From Armillaria gallica (Eukaryota; Basidiomycota; Agaricomycetes; Agaricales; Physalacriaceae), in the NCBI GenBank assembly GCA_037576215.1, contig JBANDB010000004.1, forward strand, positions 4,898,001 through 4,962,000: a stretch of 64,000 nucleotides of DNA, read 5' to 3'. The notes under the pieces were generated by a model. That model was given only the letters and a program-made list of their open reading frames with translations. It made no database searches and was not told the origin of the DNA. Made by a program: the position numbers and the translations under genes. Below, piece after piece: positions 23,700-34,273 of the stretch (position 1 is its first letter; each line of letters opens with the position of its first letter).

Positions 23700-24815
23700 T
23701 CACCGAACATTCAAGTTCCTGCTTGCGAACAGTTTCAGACTCGATCCGGCGTTAGAAGTACTTTCAAATATATTAATCCATATCCGTTGTGAGTCCTTGC
23801 CCAGTTCTCCTTCGTCGTTTTTGGATAGGTAAGAAGCTGGCTGTATGGGAATGGTAGAAGTGAGCGGTGAGAGGGACGAACTGTCTTTGGAGCGCGGTTT
23901 AGGCGGTCCTTTGAACGTCAGTGGTGTCAGGAACAAGCGCTGAAGAGTAGTGAATAGAAATATCGCGAGCGAGTTCGCGTCCGACGGCATCGAAGGGCAA
24001 ATCTTCTGGAGTGTGAGCAGTAATAACGGGGATATCCAAACGCCCTGACCTATCACGCTCTTTAATCGAAAGATGTCCAGGTGGAAAATTTGAGGAACGA
24101 CTTGTATTCCTTATAGGACTTCTTCATTTTCAGGGATAGATGCACGCAAGCGATGTGTTAGTGCTGGCCGAGTTCCAAATTGCGGTCCTATCCAGCGGTC
24201 GAAAGGAGGTACCCATTGAAGAAAATCCAAAGAGCTTCCCAATGACCACGACACAGTGAATACCCAACAGCAAAAGAGCTGTTGGTAAATACATGAATCC
24301 AAGATTGAAAGATTGACACCTATTTTTCCATCAACCTATCAAAAAGGAGGAGATACTGGCAGCTGTTCATGCAAGGATATTTTGACATGCAGAAGAGCCA
24401 GCTGTAATGGGGACGTCACGTAGAGCCCTTGATGGTCTCAAGGGGAGAAAGTACCTGCAACCTTGTCACTCAGAATAGTAAGAGGTTACGAGGGGCAACG
24501 GACCTCTGTTAGGGATGACATGAAAGTAAAGACGTCATCTACAGGTACTTCCCCATTCTTAAACTCCTGACGATACTTCACAATCTCGGGGCTGCTATTC
24601 TCTTCGCTTCGGCGAGTGCGATGGACTTGTTGTCGACGCCCGATATTCAGCACGCGATGGCGTTGAGCTCCGGGAGGAAGAAGACGGGTGTTCTTCACAA
24701 TGTTTACGAGTTCGCCGCAAGATATGATTACTATTTTGATGGAAACCAGGGGGGGGAGGACTGAGATATATTCCGGTACAGACGTGGAGCCCATTGCATA
24801 GATAAACAACCACAT
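23700..24815 (-). pseudogene. Decayed relative of the trypsin-protein N-terminal region
   Basis: Read on the minus strand, three blocks match the plus-strand locus at 13.3-14.3 kb in the same order. First is a Ser-rich stretch with TSPSHSPKR, then EFKNGEV...MSSLTEV (24486-24815). Second is LDFLQWV...RASIPENE (24111-24302). Third, in another frame, is RLDIPVITAHTPEDLPFDAV...ELARDI, resembling LDIIIINVLTLDEAL...AARK of the first locus (within 23870-24056). Frames shift between and inside blocks and stops intervene. No trypsin domain (TAGHC or GESG) was found to the left. Unlike the first locus, CpG is not depleted here. Confidence 0.6.
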
Positions 24816-25216
24816 TTTAGTACAGCGCAGCAGATTTCTATGATCGAAGATGAAACGGGAAGATCATTCATTGAGCGCTTGCTGATATCAGCTCCAGTGG
24901 TACTTGCCTCTTATAGAGGGCTGGGCAAAGATGGGCAAGCGCGAGAAAGCTGTTGAGAATTGACGCTCATATGCATCACGACCAGCACGAAAGCAAGTAA
25001 AATTCAGAACAGCAGAGTCACAGAAGACGCAACAGCAAGGTTTTGGTGTAGTTGAGGCTCTCCACAGGCTGTCGCAGGCTGTCGAGTAGGGACATAATTG
25101 ATCAACAGAGGCTGTTTCAATGCTGTGCAGCTCAAGTTCCCACGCTTCAATCTCCGCACCGTGTGCCGTTAGAAGAAAGACGATTTTCAAGTCAGCGTCT
25201 CCGTCTTCCCGCTCCA
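24816..25216. other. Upstream region of the DEF1-like gene
   Basis: A 162-codon minus-strand ORF covers this stretch and the first exon of the plus-strand gene. It shows no family features and is probably a shadow. The promoter and 5' UTR of the next gene should lie here. Confidence 0.4.
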
Positions 25217-28200
25217 ATGTCGCACTACAAGTCTGCAATTCGCGCTCAGCCGCCCTCAGATCAGCCAGAAAATAATAAGTTCCGTGACAAAGCTCGGCAA
25301 CTTCAAGAACTCTTTCCAGCTTGGTCGAACGATGGTCTGTCATTACCCTGATTTCTCGCCATTTTCGCGTCCTCAATATGTTACACAGATCTACAATCCT
25401 TGCTCAGCGAGGTTAACGGCGACGTAGAAGTAGCAGCTACAAGGATTAGTGATGGTGCGCTGTCCGCTAGCTTTCTCTTTGTTTCTTCTCGCTGACACTC
25501 TAGGTAACCATTGCAGGCCACGCAGAGCAGTGGGGCTCAGTCACCCGGAAAAAGGAAAAGAAACCGACACCAGCTCCTGGTCATGCAGCAAAAGAGTCGG
25601 TTTCTGGGAGGGGTGATTTCCGTGGTGGCCGTGGCGGTCGTGGCGGACGAGGTGGTCTGCCTGGCCGTGGCGGAGGCGCTCGTGGTCGCGGTGGTCCTCC
25701 CAGGGGCGGCGCAGCTAATGGTCATGTTGCTGTAGCTCATATTGGCTCGCCCACGCCGGCTGGCGCGCCAACGACCTCGACTTCATTGGCTACCGACAAA
25801 CATGACGCGTCGTCGGCCCCCAGCGATGCCACCCCTTCAGCATGGGTCGACACATCCTCGTCTGTGTCAGAGGCACCTGGTGCAACGACTGGCGTTTCGA
25901 CGCCTGGCTCAGCTTGGACTGGTGCTAGCACCACGTCGACGTGGGGCGGTGATACCGACGTCAATGGCTCAGTGTCGTCGGTTAATCTTAGTCCTGCTCC
26001 ATCAAAACCCTCTAAAATTCCCGCGACTTCGAAACTTTCATGGGCTCAAATCGCACGGTATGTTTTCTTTTATTTTTGAACAAATTGAAATGACTCTATG
26101 GTGTTGTCAAGGCCCCAAGAGAAGTCGACTCCACCACCACCTCCCCCGTCAGCTCCTGTTGCTCCTCCTCCTCCTGCCCCTGTGGTACCTTCACCTTCCA
26201 TCCCAACGAATCCTCCATTACCGCCGGCTCCAGCTCCCGAACCTGAACCGGATACTCAGCATCTTGGATGGGAGGAACCGACAACAGTTCAAGCGCCTTC
26301 CTGGGATGATGAGCCGCCTGCGAAGCAATTTGCAGAGTCTTGGCCACCAACCGAGGCAAAGGCGGAGCCGGAACCTCCTGCTCCCGTCGAAGAACCTACA
26401 CCAACACAGGCGCCAGAACCTGTCCTCGAAAAAGTACCAGAGCCAGAGCCAATACCTTCACCTATACCACCCAAGGCTGCGGCTGCACCCGTACGGCCAG
26501 CGGTTGTTACACATCGTAGCAGTGCTAAATACAAAAGTGATCAGCCTGTCATCTTGCCGAGCTCATTTGGCTCCACTGTCGAAAAGGTTGGCATGCAATT
26601 CGGTAGTTTGAGCCTTGGAGGAGAGAGTATATTCGATCCTCTTACGTGCGTATTTGGATTCGAGTTCATGTTTTCTTATTCACTGACAACTTGGCAGGCC
26701 TGAACTCGAGACACAGCCAGCGCTTGAGCCTCAATCACCACCTACGCCTCCAGCCCAGCAGTCTACGATTTCCTCCGAACCGTCCGCGGTTGCTGCTCCA
26801 ACGCCAACATCTGCTTCCCTTGGGTCTGGTCTTTACCAGCAGCAGTCGCTTTCTCACCCGACCCAGCAATCTTCGCCCCAGGTCACTATCCCACACACCG
26901 CCCTGCCAACTTCCGTCTCCCAGCCTGCTATTCCCACCCAAGCAGCAGCATCCCATGTGGCTTCATCTCCTCTTCAACCATTCACGCAACCTCACCAGAG
27001 CGCCGTAAGCCAAGCGCCCCAAGCGCCCCCTCAATCCCAGCCCCTTCTCCACCAACAATCTCCTCAATCTCATCTCCCCCAACAGCTCCAGCAGCAGTCG
27101 CTTCACCAGTACTCGCAGCATGGTCTTCCAACCCACCTCGAACCTCAGCAAAACCAATCGCCGCCCCAGGCCCAACCATCCTCTGCTGCTGCGCACTCTG
27201 CCTACTTCAGGCAGACCGATGCCTCAACACCATACTTCCATGCACCCACTCCCCCGGCACAGCAAACTCAAGATAACTACGGCTCCTTCGGTCTCGTCGG
27301 TCAAGCCCAACACCAACAAGGATCTCATCTTGGAGGCTTTGGGGGAGGTGACTATGGCTATGCCGACAATCAGAGAGTAAGTCATGTCTTTTGTGCAAAT
27401 TTTACTATGCTAAGTTTTCGGCCAGGGTTTCTATGACAGTTACCAACAGAGTAGCTTCGGAGGTCGCAACGTATTGGGCAGCCATGAAGATATTAAAGGC
27501 TTGCCGGGAACCCAGCAGCAACCTTCATCGGCGACAGGTGGATTACCGCCTTCCAACGCTCAGACATCCCAGCAGCACCCATCTTCGCAGGGTGCCGGTC
27601 AGCCTCAGAACCAAGGACCTTATCCTCCACCCCCCGTCCCGTACTACTTCAATCCTTACACCCAGAATCAGTACTATGGCACACCATACAATAATGCATA
27701 TGGTGTTCCTCAGCCTTTCGTCAAATACCCGACGATGTACCAACCTCCAGGTCCCGGTTCTGCACCAAGTCCTGTGACAAAGCAGCCAGGTCCTGGTGGT
27801 AATGTTGGTGTGCAGCCCCAGAGCAACCCATATGGACAGAACTTGTACCAGCAGACTGCCGGCTACGATGATTATTCGCATCAGCAGCACTCACTTGGCG
27901 GTGACTATGGAAAACAACTATACGGTGGTGGTGCCGGACAAGGATTTATGGGAAGCGGCGCTGGAGGGGCATCTGGCCGTGGTGCAGGATCCCCTGAGAC
28001 CGCATACAAGCCATACGCGCCGAAGGATGTCGGTGTTGGTGTCGGTTCTGCGCGAGGTGGCGTCCAGCAGCAGCAACAGCAGGCACAGCAGCAGGGTCAG
28101 GGCCAGGGCCAGGCAGGACAGGGTGGTCCACAGGGTCAAGGATTTTATGGTGGTGCCAGATTTGGCGCGGGCGTTGGCAGTGGCGTTGGTGGGCCTCAGC

Positions 28201-28307
28201 AGAGCGCCCATCATCAGCAGGGCGGGCCCCAAGGGCATTTGTACCCCCAGCAAGGCCAGAACGATGCGAGCTTCTACTATCAGGGCCAGGGTCGATACTG
28301 GCAGTAA
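25217..28307 (+). CDS. DEF1: DEF1-like protein: CUE domain plus Gln/Pro-rich tail
   Basis: Six exons (25217-25334, 25389-25454, 25517-26057, 26112-26645, 26698-27376, 27426-28307) give 939 aa in consistent phase. Residues about 21-66 form a ubiquitin-binding CUE domain (FRDKARQLQELFPAW ... DLQSLLSEVNGDVE) split by two introns, followed by HAEQWGSV and an RGG-rich segment. The rest is Pro-, Gln- and Gly-rich and probably disordered. This is the layout of yeast Def1, which promotes ubiquitylation and degradation of RNA polymerase II stalled at DNA damage. The N-terminal CUE is the strong evidence; the tail is too low in complexity to prove orthology. The ATG is the first in frame before the CUE domain. 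The helicase gene follows in the same direction 387 bp downstream. Confidence 0.85.
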
Positions 28308-28694
28308 GGGATTAGTGTGATACTCATTTTGTCCATTATTTTCTCTCGCTTCATTTTGTCTTCTCTTCCTTTTTGTTTTCTCTGTGTCTTCATCGTAGCA
28401 TACATCTCATCTCAGTTTCACTCACTATTTGTACGTTTGTATCCTGATGCTCCGTGACATATAAAGTCTTATTTCCTGCCTCCTTGAGGGCAAGCAAAGA
28501 AGCATCTCTCAGGGTCGAGGCGTCTAAGTAAATATTGTGGGCGCTTGTTGTACTTGATCGACCACGCCTTAGGCACGTGGACTGGTTACCTTGAACTTCG
28601 ACTTGCAAGTTCCCCAATCACCGTCCTTGCAAGTCGGTTGCACTGTATATATGTTCTAAAAGCCTTTGATGACCTTGTGACACGCTCTGCGAGG

Positions 28695-31600
28695 ATGCCT
28701 TTACCCTACAATGGCTACCAGGCTCCTTTTGGCCAACCACCAATTTTCCCGCCGACTTTTCACAACGGCTATACCAACTACACAAATGGATGGATGGCTC
28801 CTCCTGGTATCCAGCCTTTGTATCCCAGGATCCCACCTCCACCTCCAGTACCTGCCCAGGACTCTAGCCCTGTCGATGTCTACTGGAGGAGACGTCTGGC
28901 GCCTTTACCGGGATATAGCTCACCTCAAGATCTTCTCGGTGGAATCCTCCACACAAACGAGGGGACCGTCGCCGCTGTGACGATTAAAAAGCCGCCTGAA
29001 TCCAGAAGAATCCGGGCGAAACGGAAACAACAACGCGAGGCCAAGGGTAAGGAGACACTTGCTAAGCGCTCGCCGACATCCGATAAGAAGTCTTTATCAC
29101 TTGACAAATATGTGTGTTTTCATTTTCGAGCAGGAATGGTAGGCTTATGGATTCTCGTAGGCGGACGTCTTTGTGCCCAAGTACCTTCTAGACATTCAAA
29201 AACTGCCGCACCACTTCAATGCCCTTCCTCCGTTACCAATATTCCCATCTCCCTCTTATTCTCACGGAATCTGTCCAAATGATATGGTTAATACTCTCAG
29301 CGATACATATCACCCCGATCTCCTGTCCTTTGCCCCTCCTGAGCCTACCCTGCGCTTACCGGGACTTACTGCTGAGAGATATCGCGAACATTGGAACACG
29401 CTCCTAGCATGGGAGCTTGACCAAGTCGCCGCCGATAAAGAACAGATCGTGCTATGGAAAATGGGCGTGCGCGTCGTCGATTGGAGGCAGTCTCATTTTT
29501 CTTTGGAGGTTGCCGGCATTCGTGAAAGCCACCCCCACCTCGAAGTGGGTGACTTGATTCATATGCGGCAGGTCCTCGTTGAGGAGAAGCGAGGGACTGG
29601 GTTGGCTTTTGAGGGTCGCGTTCTCACACTTCGAAAGAGAGAGGGGTTCATTCGTATGTGCCTTAGTCCCACACTTTTATATGCTCATCCCACGCCGTAG
29701 ATATCTTTTGTCCTGACTTGAAGCGACATATGCAGATGTATATCACACCAGTTTTTGGACGCGCCATCGAAAATGGTCTTCCAGTTTTCACTCCAGAAGA
29801 CTCTTTCTCTTTGTTCTTCAATGTCTCTTTCGTGCCTAGTGCGCGCGCTGCTATCAGGATGAATGTGGCAACTAATATCATGGCGGAAGCGCTTAACTCA
29901 AATAACAGCAAACCTCGTTCGTTTTCTCATCAATGGTTATTCCCTGAGGTTGAAGACATAGTGATGATGCCACCTCGGGCGAGGTCTACTACTAGTACTT
30001 CGCCACTGGAAGAAATTTGGATTGATAATGGTCTGAATAATGAACAGCGGGTATCTATGATATATTACTCTCATTACAGCTAATTTGACTGGCTAATGGC
30101 GTTATCCGATTAGCTCGCAGCCTTGCTTGTCTCTTCATATCAATCTCCGGTCCCATTTCTCATTAGGGGACCTCCTGGCACCGGTAAAACGAGGCGAGTT
30201 TTCCCACCTATTCAATTTTATTGGTTATTCACGTCTTCCTTATCTTAGAACTGTAGTAGAAATAGTCCATCAAATTCTTCGTGTCCAACCTGACGCCCAT
30301 GTTCTCGTCTGCGCTCCCTCGAACCCCGCCACCGATACCCTCGCACAGCGACTCGGAAAAGTACTCAAACCTTCTGAACTCTTCCGTCTTAATGATCAAA
30401 ACCGGACCTTTGCTGAGGTTCCTGATTCTATCCGACAATTTTGCTGTACGTTGCTTCTACTCGTCGCACCATTTAAAGACTTCTGACTTTTTCCCAAAGA
30501 CGTAGAAAATGACAAGTTTTCGATACCACCCCTCAAGAACCTGATGCGGTACAAGGTTGTAGTGACTTCGTGTCTAGACGCCGGAATTTTAACCGGCGCT
30601 CGCTGCACTAACAGTATGCTGGGAATGTTGGAGCACTCCGTTGTCAATGTCATACACCCGACTCGCGTCTCTTCGATTAAGCCCCATTGGAGTCATCTCC
30701 TGATTGACGAGGTACATTCCATTCTCTTATGTTTCACAACTAGAGATCATTCTCTCCTTCAGGCTGCACAAGGGTCTGAGCCTGAACTTTTAGTTCCGAT
30801 ATCCGTCGTTCTTCCTTTCTCTGATTCAGAAGACAAGGCGTCGCACAAGGCTAGCGTGACTCCTCAGCTTGTGCTATGCGGAGACCCGAATCAATGTATG
30901 TTACCTCCTTATGTTTTTGATGGACATTATGTTAACGGGAAATGTTTCATGAAGTGGGTCCAATCATATTTTCTGATCACTGCCGCTCGAACGATCTCGA
31001 CATCTCGCTCCTTGAACGCCTCTTGGAACGAACTTTGTATACCAATGAACAATCTTCGATTTATAAACCATTTGTCAATCTTGTAAAGGTCCGTTGTTTG
31101 TCTCACTCCCCTTAGTGTTTAATCGAGAATGTACGTAGAATTACCGCAGCCATCCGGCGATTCTGATGCCCCCCTCCGCGTTGTTCTACAATGACACATT
31201 GGAGCCATGTGCACGCGGAAACGGCGTCGTTGTGTGGTCCGGGCTTCCGAATGCTAAGATCCCGCTGACGTTCATTGGAAGCACGAGCTTGGAAGAGTGT
31301 ATTGATGAGGTGCGTTCATTTTATCTGTTTTATTCATTTCTTGTTCAGCGATGAATCTAGCGAGAGACGTGGTACAACACAGGTGAGATAGACCTTGTGG
31401 TGCTCACCATCAAAAGTCTATTGGCCGAAGGGGCTGGGTCGGTGCCACCTCTTGCTCCGAAGCATATAGGAGTGATGGCGCCATGGCGAGAACAGGTGTG
31501 GAAGTTGCGGGAGAGACTGCGGGAGGAACGATTAGGTCAGGTTGACGTTGGAAGTGTCGAAGTGCGGAAACAATACTATATCATTGGGACAGGTACTAAC

Positions 31601-32152
31601 TTCCTGACATAGGATTATCAAGGAAGGGAGATGAGGGTAATCATCATCTCTTGTGTACGAACGAGGACGAGATTTATCGAGGAGGATGGTGAGAAAGGAC
31701 TGGGACTTATTAATGAGAGAAAAAGGTGAGCAGAACTGCAGTGTCCCGTACAGTCTGATCGAGACAGGGGTGCAGGATGAATGTCAGTATCACGCGAGCA
31801 AAGGAGCTATTGATTGTCATTGGCAACGCAGAGCTTATGGGGCGGGATCCTTACTGGATACATTTCTTACAGTTTGCCCTAAGGAACAAGTTGTACGTTG
31901 AGTTTCAAACAAGGTATATTTTCTATTAATCCTTCATCGTTCACATAGGTATGTTGGTCCAGGCCTGAACATTGAAATCGATGGAAATTACATATCCAGA
32001 CTGGAGTGAGGGACTTCTCCTTTTACATCGACCGCCTTATATTTACGATGTCTAGATCTCAAATGGTGACTGAAGGGTTGAACGAGGAAGAACAGGGCGT
32101 TTTGACTGCTGGAGGTTTAGCACGAGAAGTTTTGCGGGAGGCACCAGTTTGA
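28695..32152 (+). CDS. SF1 RNA helicase, MOV10/SDE3-like
   Basis: Fourteen exons in consistent phase encode 923 aa: 28695-29111, 29161-29653, 29701-30050, 30114-30193, 30249-30445, 30500-30711, 30763-30895, 30955-31088, 31139-31309, 31361-31561, 31613-31725, 31776-31892, 31949-32005, 32056-32152. All Upf1-type helicase motifs are visible: Walker A GPPGTGKT (439-446), DEAAQ (582-586), LCGDPNQLGP, NYRSHPAIL, VEDYQGRE and SITRAKE. The N-terminus is Pro-rich and Lys/Arg-rich. MOV10/SDE3 helicases act on RNA in small-RNA silencing and transposon control; that role here is inference. Intron 4 (30194-30248) starts with GC (AG|GCGAGT), the only joint that keeps the motif-I helix in frame. No frame lesions. 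Confidence 0.9.
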
Positions 32153-32834
32153 AACACGATTGGACTGTTGATTCCGAATATGCGTAGGGATCGGATATCT
32201 CTTCTACAAGGTCGTCAATGGAAAATGCTATTCCTTTAGACGGATGACGACGCTATTCTTTGCTAGACACGATAACGACGACGCTCGATCCTCCGCAGTT
32301 CTTCAAAAACAGGATAATAGGGAACTAGAGAACAAGGCCAGTCTCCTTAGGCTTGTCAGCCATGCTGACCCCCCTCCAATCACGGCTATAATTTCCCGGC
32401 AGAAAGGCCCGATCTGTGACTTCCACCCCGTCGGCTTCTTTTACCAAGTTTTGTCCGAATCTGATGGATCAGAAATCGCAGACTCTTTCTGGAATAGAGT
32501 ACACGAGAGTGAACTTCGCTTCTTCTAAATTTTCTACTGGGAATTCTGTGCGCTGGCGGCTCTACCGACTTGAAATGACTTTAAAGACGGCGTTGCTCTA
32601 TAGCTGAAGAGAATCCGCGGAAGAAGGGGTTACTATCACGCGTGTTTCGGGGAACGTTAATAATAACCCAATTTGCAACCGGTTGAACAATACGTCCCTG
32701 GTCTGGATTATTTATAAACGAAAAGTTACCACGGGTCTTAACCTTTCTCTTTCTCTTTCCCCCAAGAAGCAGAGAATTTCTCGAGCACGTCGACCCACCA
32801 CATTCTTTAACGAACACTCTCTTTAACAATCGCA
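32153..32834. other. Intergenic; TATA and 5' UTR of secreted-protein gene
   Basis: A 94-codon ORF at 32244-32528 has no recognised features. TTATAAA at 32712-32718 lies about 117 bp before the next start codon, and a CT-rich tract (32742-32764) follows it, as in many highly expressed fungal promoters. Confidence 0.45.
32712..32718 (+). promoter_or_regulatory. Likely TATA box of secreted Cys-rich protein gene
   Basis: TTATAAA about 117 bp upstream of the ATG at 32835, followed by a pyrimidine-rich tract. Both position and context fit a fungal core promoter. Confidence 0.5.
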
Positions 32835-33372
32835 ATGCGCTTCTCCGTCGTCTCCTTTGTCGCCGTTTGCGCCATGATCGCTGGCCCCGCCCTTGCCCAT
32901 CCGTCTAACACCCCCTACAATGGTTACTTGTGCCCAGACCACGACCAACAAGGCCACGGCCAAGTGTCGGGCAAGTGCGATTCCCCTCCTTTCGCCAACG
33001 ACTACTTCGGATGCACGTATGTCGCAAAGATACCTTGCTAAGACCCATCTAATGTGCTCGTAGGTTCTACAACGGCAGAGGCACCGGAAGTAACGCTTGT
33101 ACATATCACAAGGTATGCTCAGATTATCCGGCAACCCTTTTTTCTACTCAATACTCAACTCCCAAAGTCTACTGGAAAATGCACGTCATCCAATAGCTAC
33201 TGCCCCTCGACGGCCCAACATTCCAGCACTAAGAAAAAGCGTTCCCCCGTGGCGGCCCCTGCTACCCCTGGTGGTATCTCGTACAACAAGCGCGCTTACA
33301 AGAACGTAAGGCATCTTTTACTTACGCCATCTTCTTCATTAACTCGACCCTTCTTAGCGTGCTGCCCTCTAG
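32835..33372 (+). CDS. Small secreted Cys-rich protein (127 aa)
   Basis: Four exons (32835-33016, 33064-33112, 33168-33305, 33358-33372) give 127 aa with phase-consistent introns of 47-55 nt. Residues 1-21 are a clear signal peptide (MRFSVVSFVAVCAMIAGPALA). The mature part has six cysteines, as expected for three disulfides. After the last Cys the sequence turns basic, with a KKKR site and an NKR site where Kex2-like processing could act. The short last exon codes for RAAL. No known family is recognised. Size, signal and Cys content place it among effector-like or wall-associated secreted proteins. The promoter has a TATA box and CT tract. Confidence 0.8.
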
Positions 33373-33835
33373 GCAATCTTCCTTCTTATTACTCAGGGCT
33401 ATCGTATAAATATTCCTTCGGCCCTTGGACTATATACCTAAGTAATCTCTGCACATATTGACGAATAGACAATCTCGTTAGCGTTCTACCTGGTACTTTT
33501 TAGTGACTCTTTTCTGATGGTGTTTAATGGTGACATGGGCGCAAGTAGATAGCGTTATGGCTCTTCTGATTAATATACCCTATGGGTCAACATGTCAATG
33601 GATTGGACCTGTATTATGATGGATCACAAACCATCTCGCGCGCGCGCGCGCAACCCCGCAGCACGCGGCGCCCGCAGAACGATAATCACCCTTACCTGTT
33701 TCCATTCGTTGTTCTTGCATGATGTGCACAGTCAAAACATATAGTTTATAATTGGATGAAACACTAGAACGCCAGTGAGGTTTGTTTATGTAGCATACGT
33801 CCACATGCCTGCTAACTGCTAATGAATGCCCTCTC
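33373..33835. other. Intergenic between convergent genes
   Basis: It contains the 3' UTRs of two converging genes and a short alternating CG run around 33636-33651. Nothing else is seen. Confidence 0.5.
33636..33651. repeat. (CG)n dinucleotide run
   Basis: A run of about eight CG units, a possible Z-DNA-forming microsatellite, in the intergenic gap of two convergent genes. Confidence 0.8.
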
Positions 33836-34273
33836 CTAGACACGAACCGTGATCTTCATTGCGACAACATCAACGTCTGCAGCATCGGCAGGCCCAGTCA
33901 ACAACTCGTCAGTTACAGCCTGTACCGCCTGCGCAGCTTTTCCAGCTAAATGGAACCTTCTTCCTTCTTCGTCCGTGAAGAAGTCCAGAACTCCGAAGAG
34001 ACCTGGGGTGTCGGGGTACTCCACACCGAACCAAAGCAAAGTCTTCTCTTCCTCTTCAATGAACGAAAACATAGTAGTCTAAGCGGACATCAACATGGAT
34101 TTCCGCTTGGATCTGACGGGAAAACGTACAGAGATAAGTTCGCGCACTGCGTCGGCCTTCCCGGGTTTGGCCTTGATGAATATGACCAACCCTACTGGCG
34201 CACCAGCAGTCTTCTCAGTGTTCGGAATGGCCACCTTACTATGACTCTTCATGATTTTGACACTCTGCGTCAT
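33836..34273 (-). CDS. Dimeric alpha/beta-barrel (ABM-like) protein, 128 aa
   Basis: Two exons, 34273-34130 and 34078-33836, are joined by a 51-nt intron (GTACGT...TTAG). The N-terminal strand and helix (VGLVIFIKAKPGKADAVREL) and the later EEEEKTLLWFGVEY strand, then a long C-terminal helix and strand, match the antibiotic biosynthesis monooxygenase (ABM) fold. Members are small dimers acting as monooxygenases, isomerases or of unknown role. No catalytic residue can be assigned. Start could also be the second ATG (34252). No secretion signal. Confidence 0.7.

Noticed and set aside
24888..25376. 162-codon minus-strand ORF overlapping the DEF1-like gene
   Set aside because: It covers the plus-strand CUE exon and has no family features, so it is most likely a shadow.
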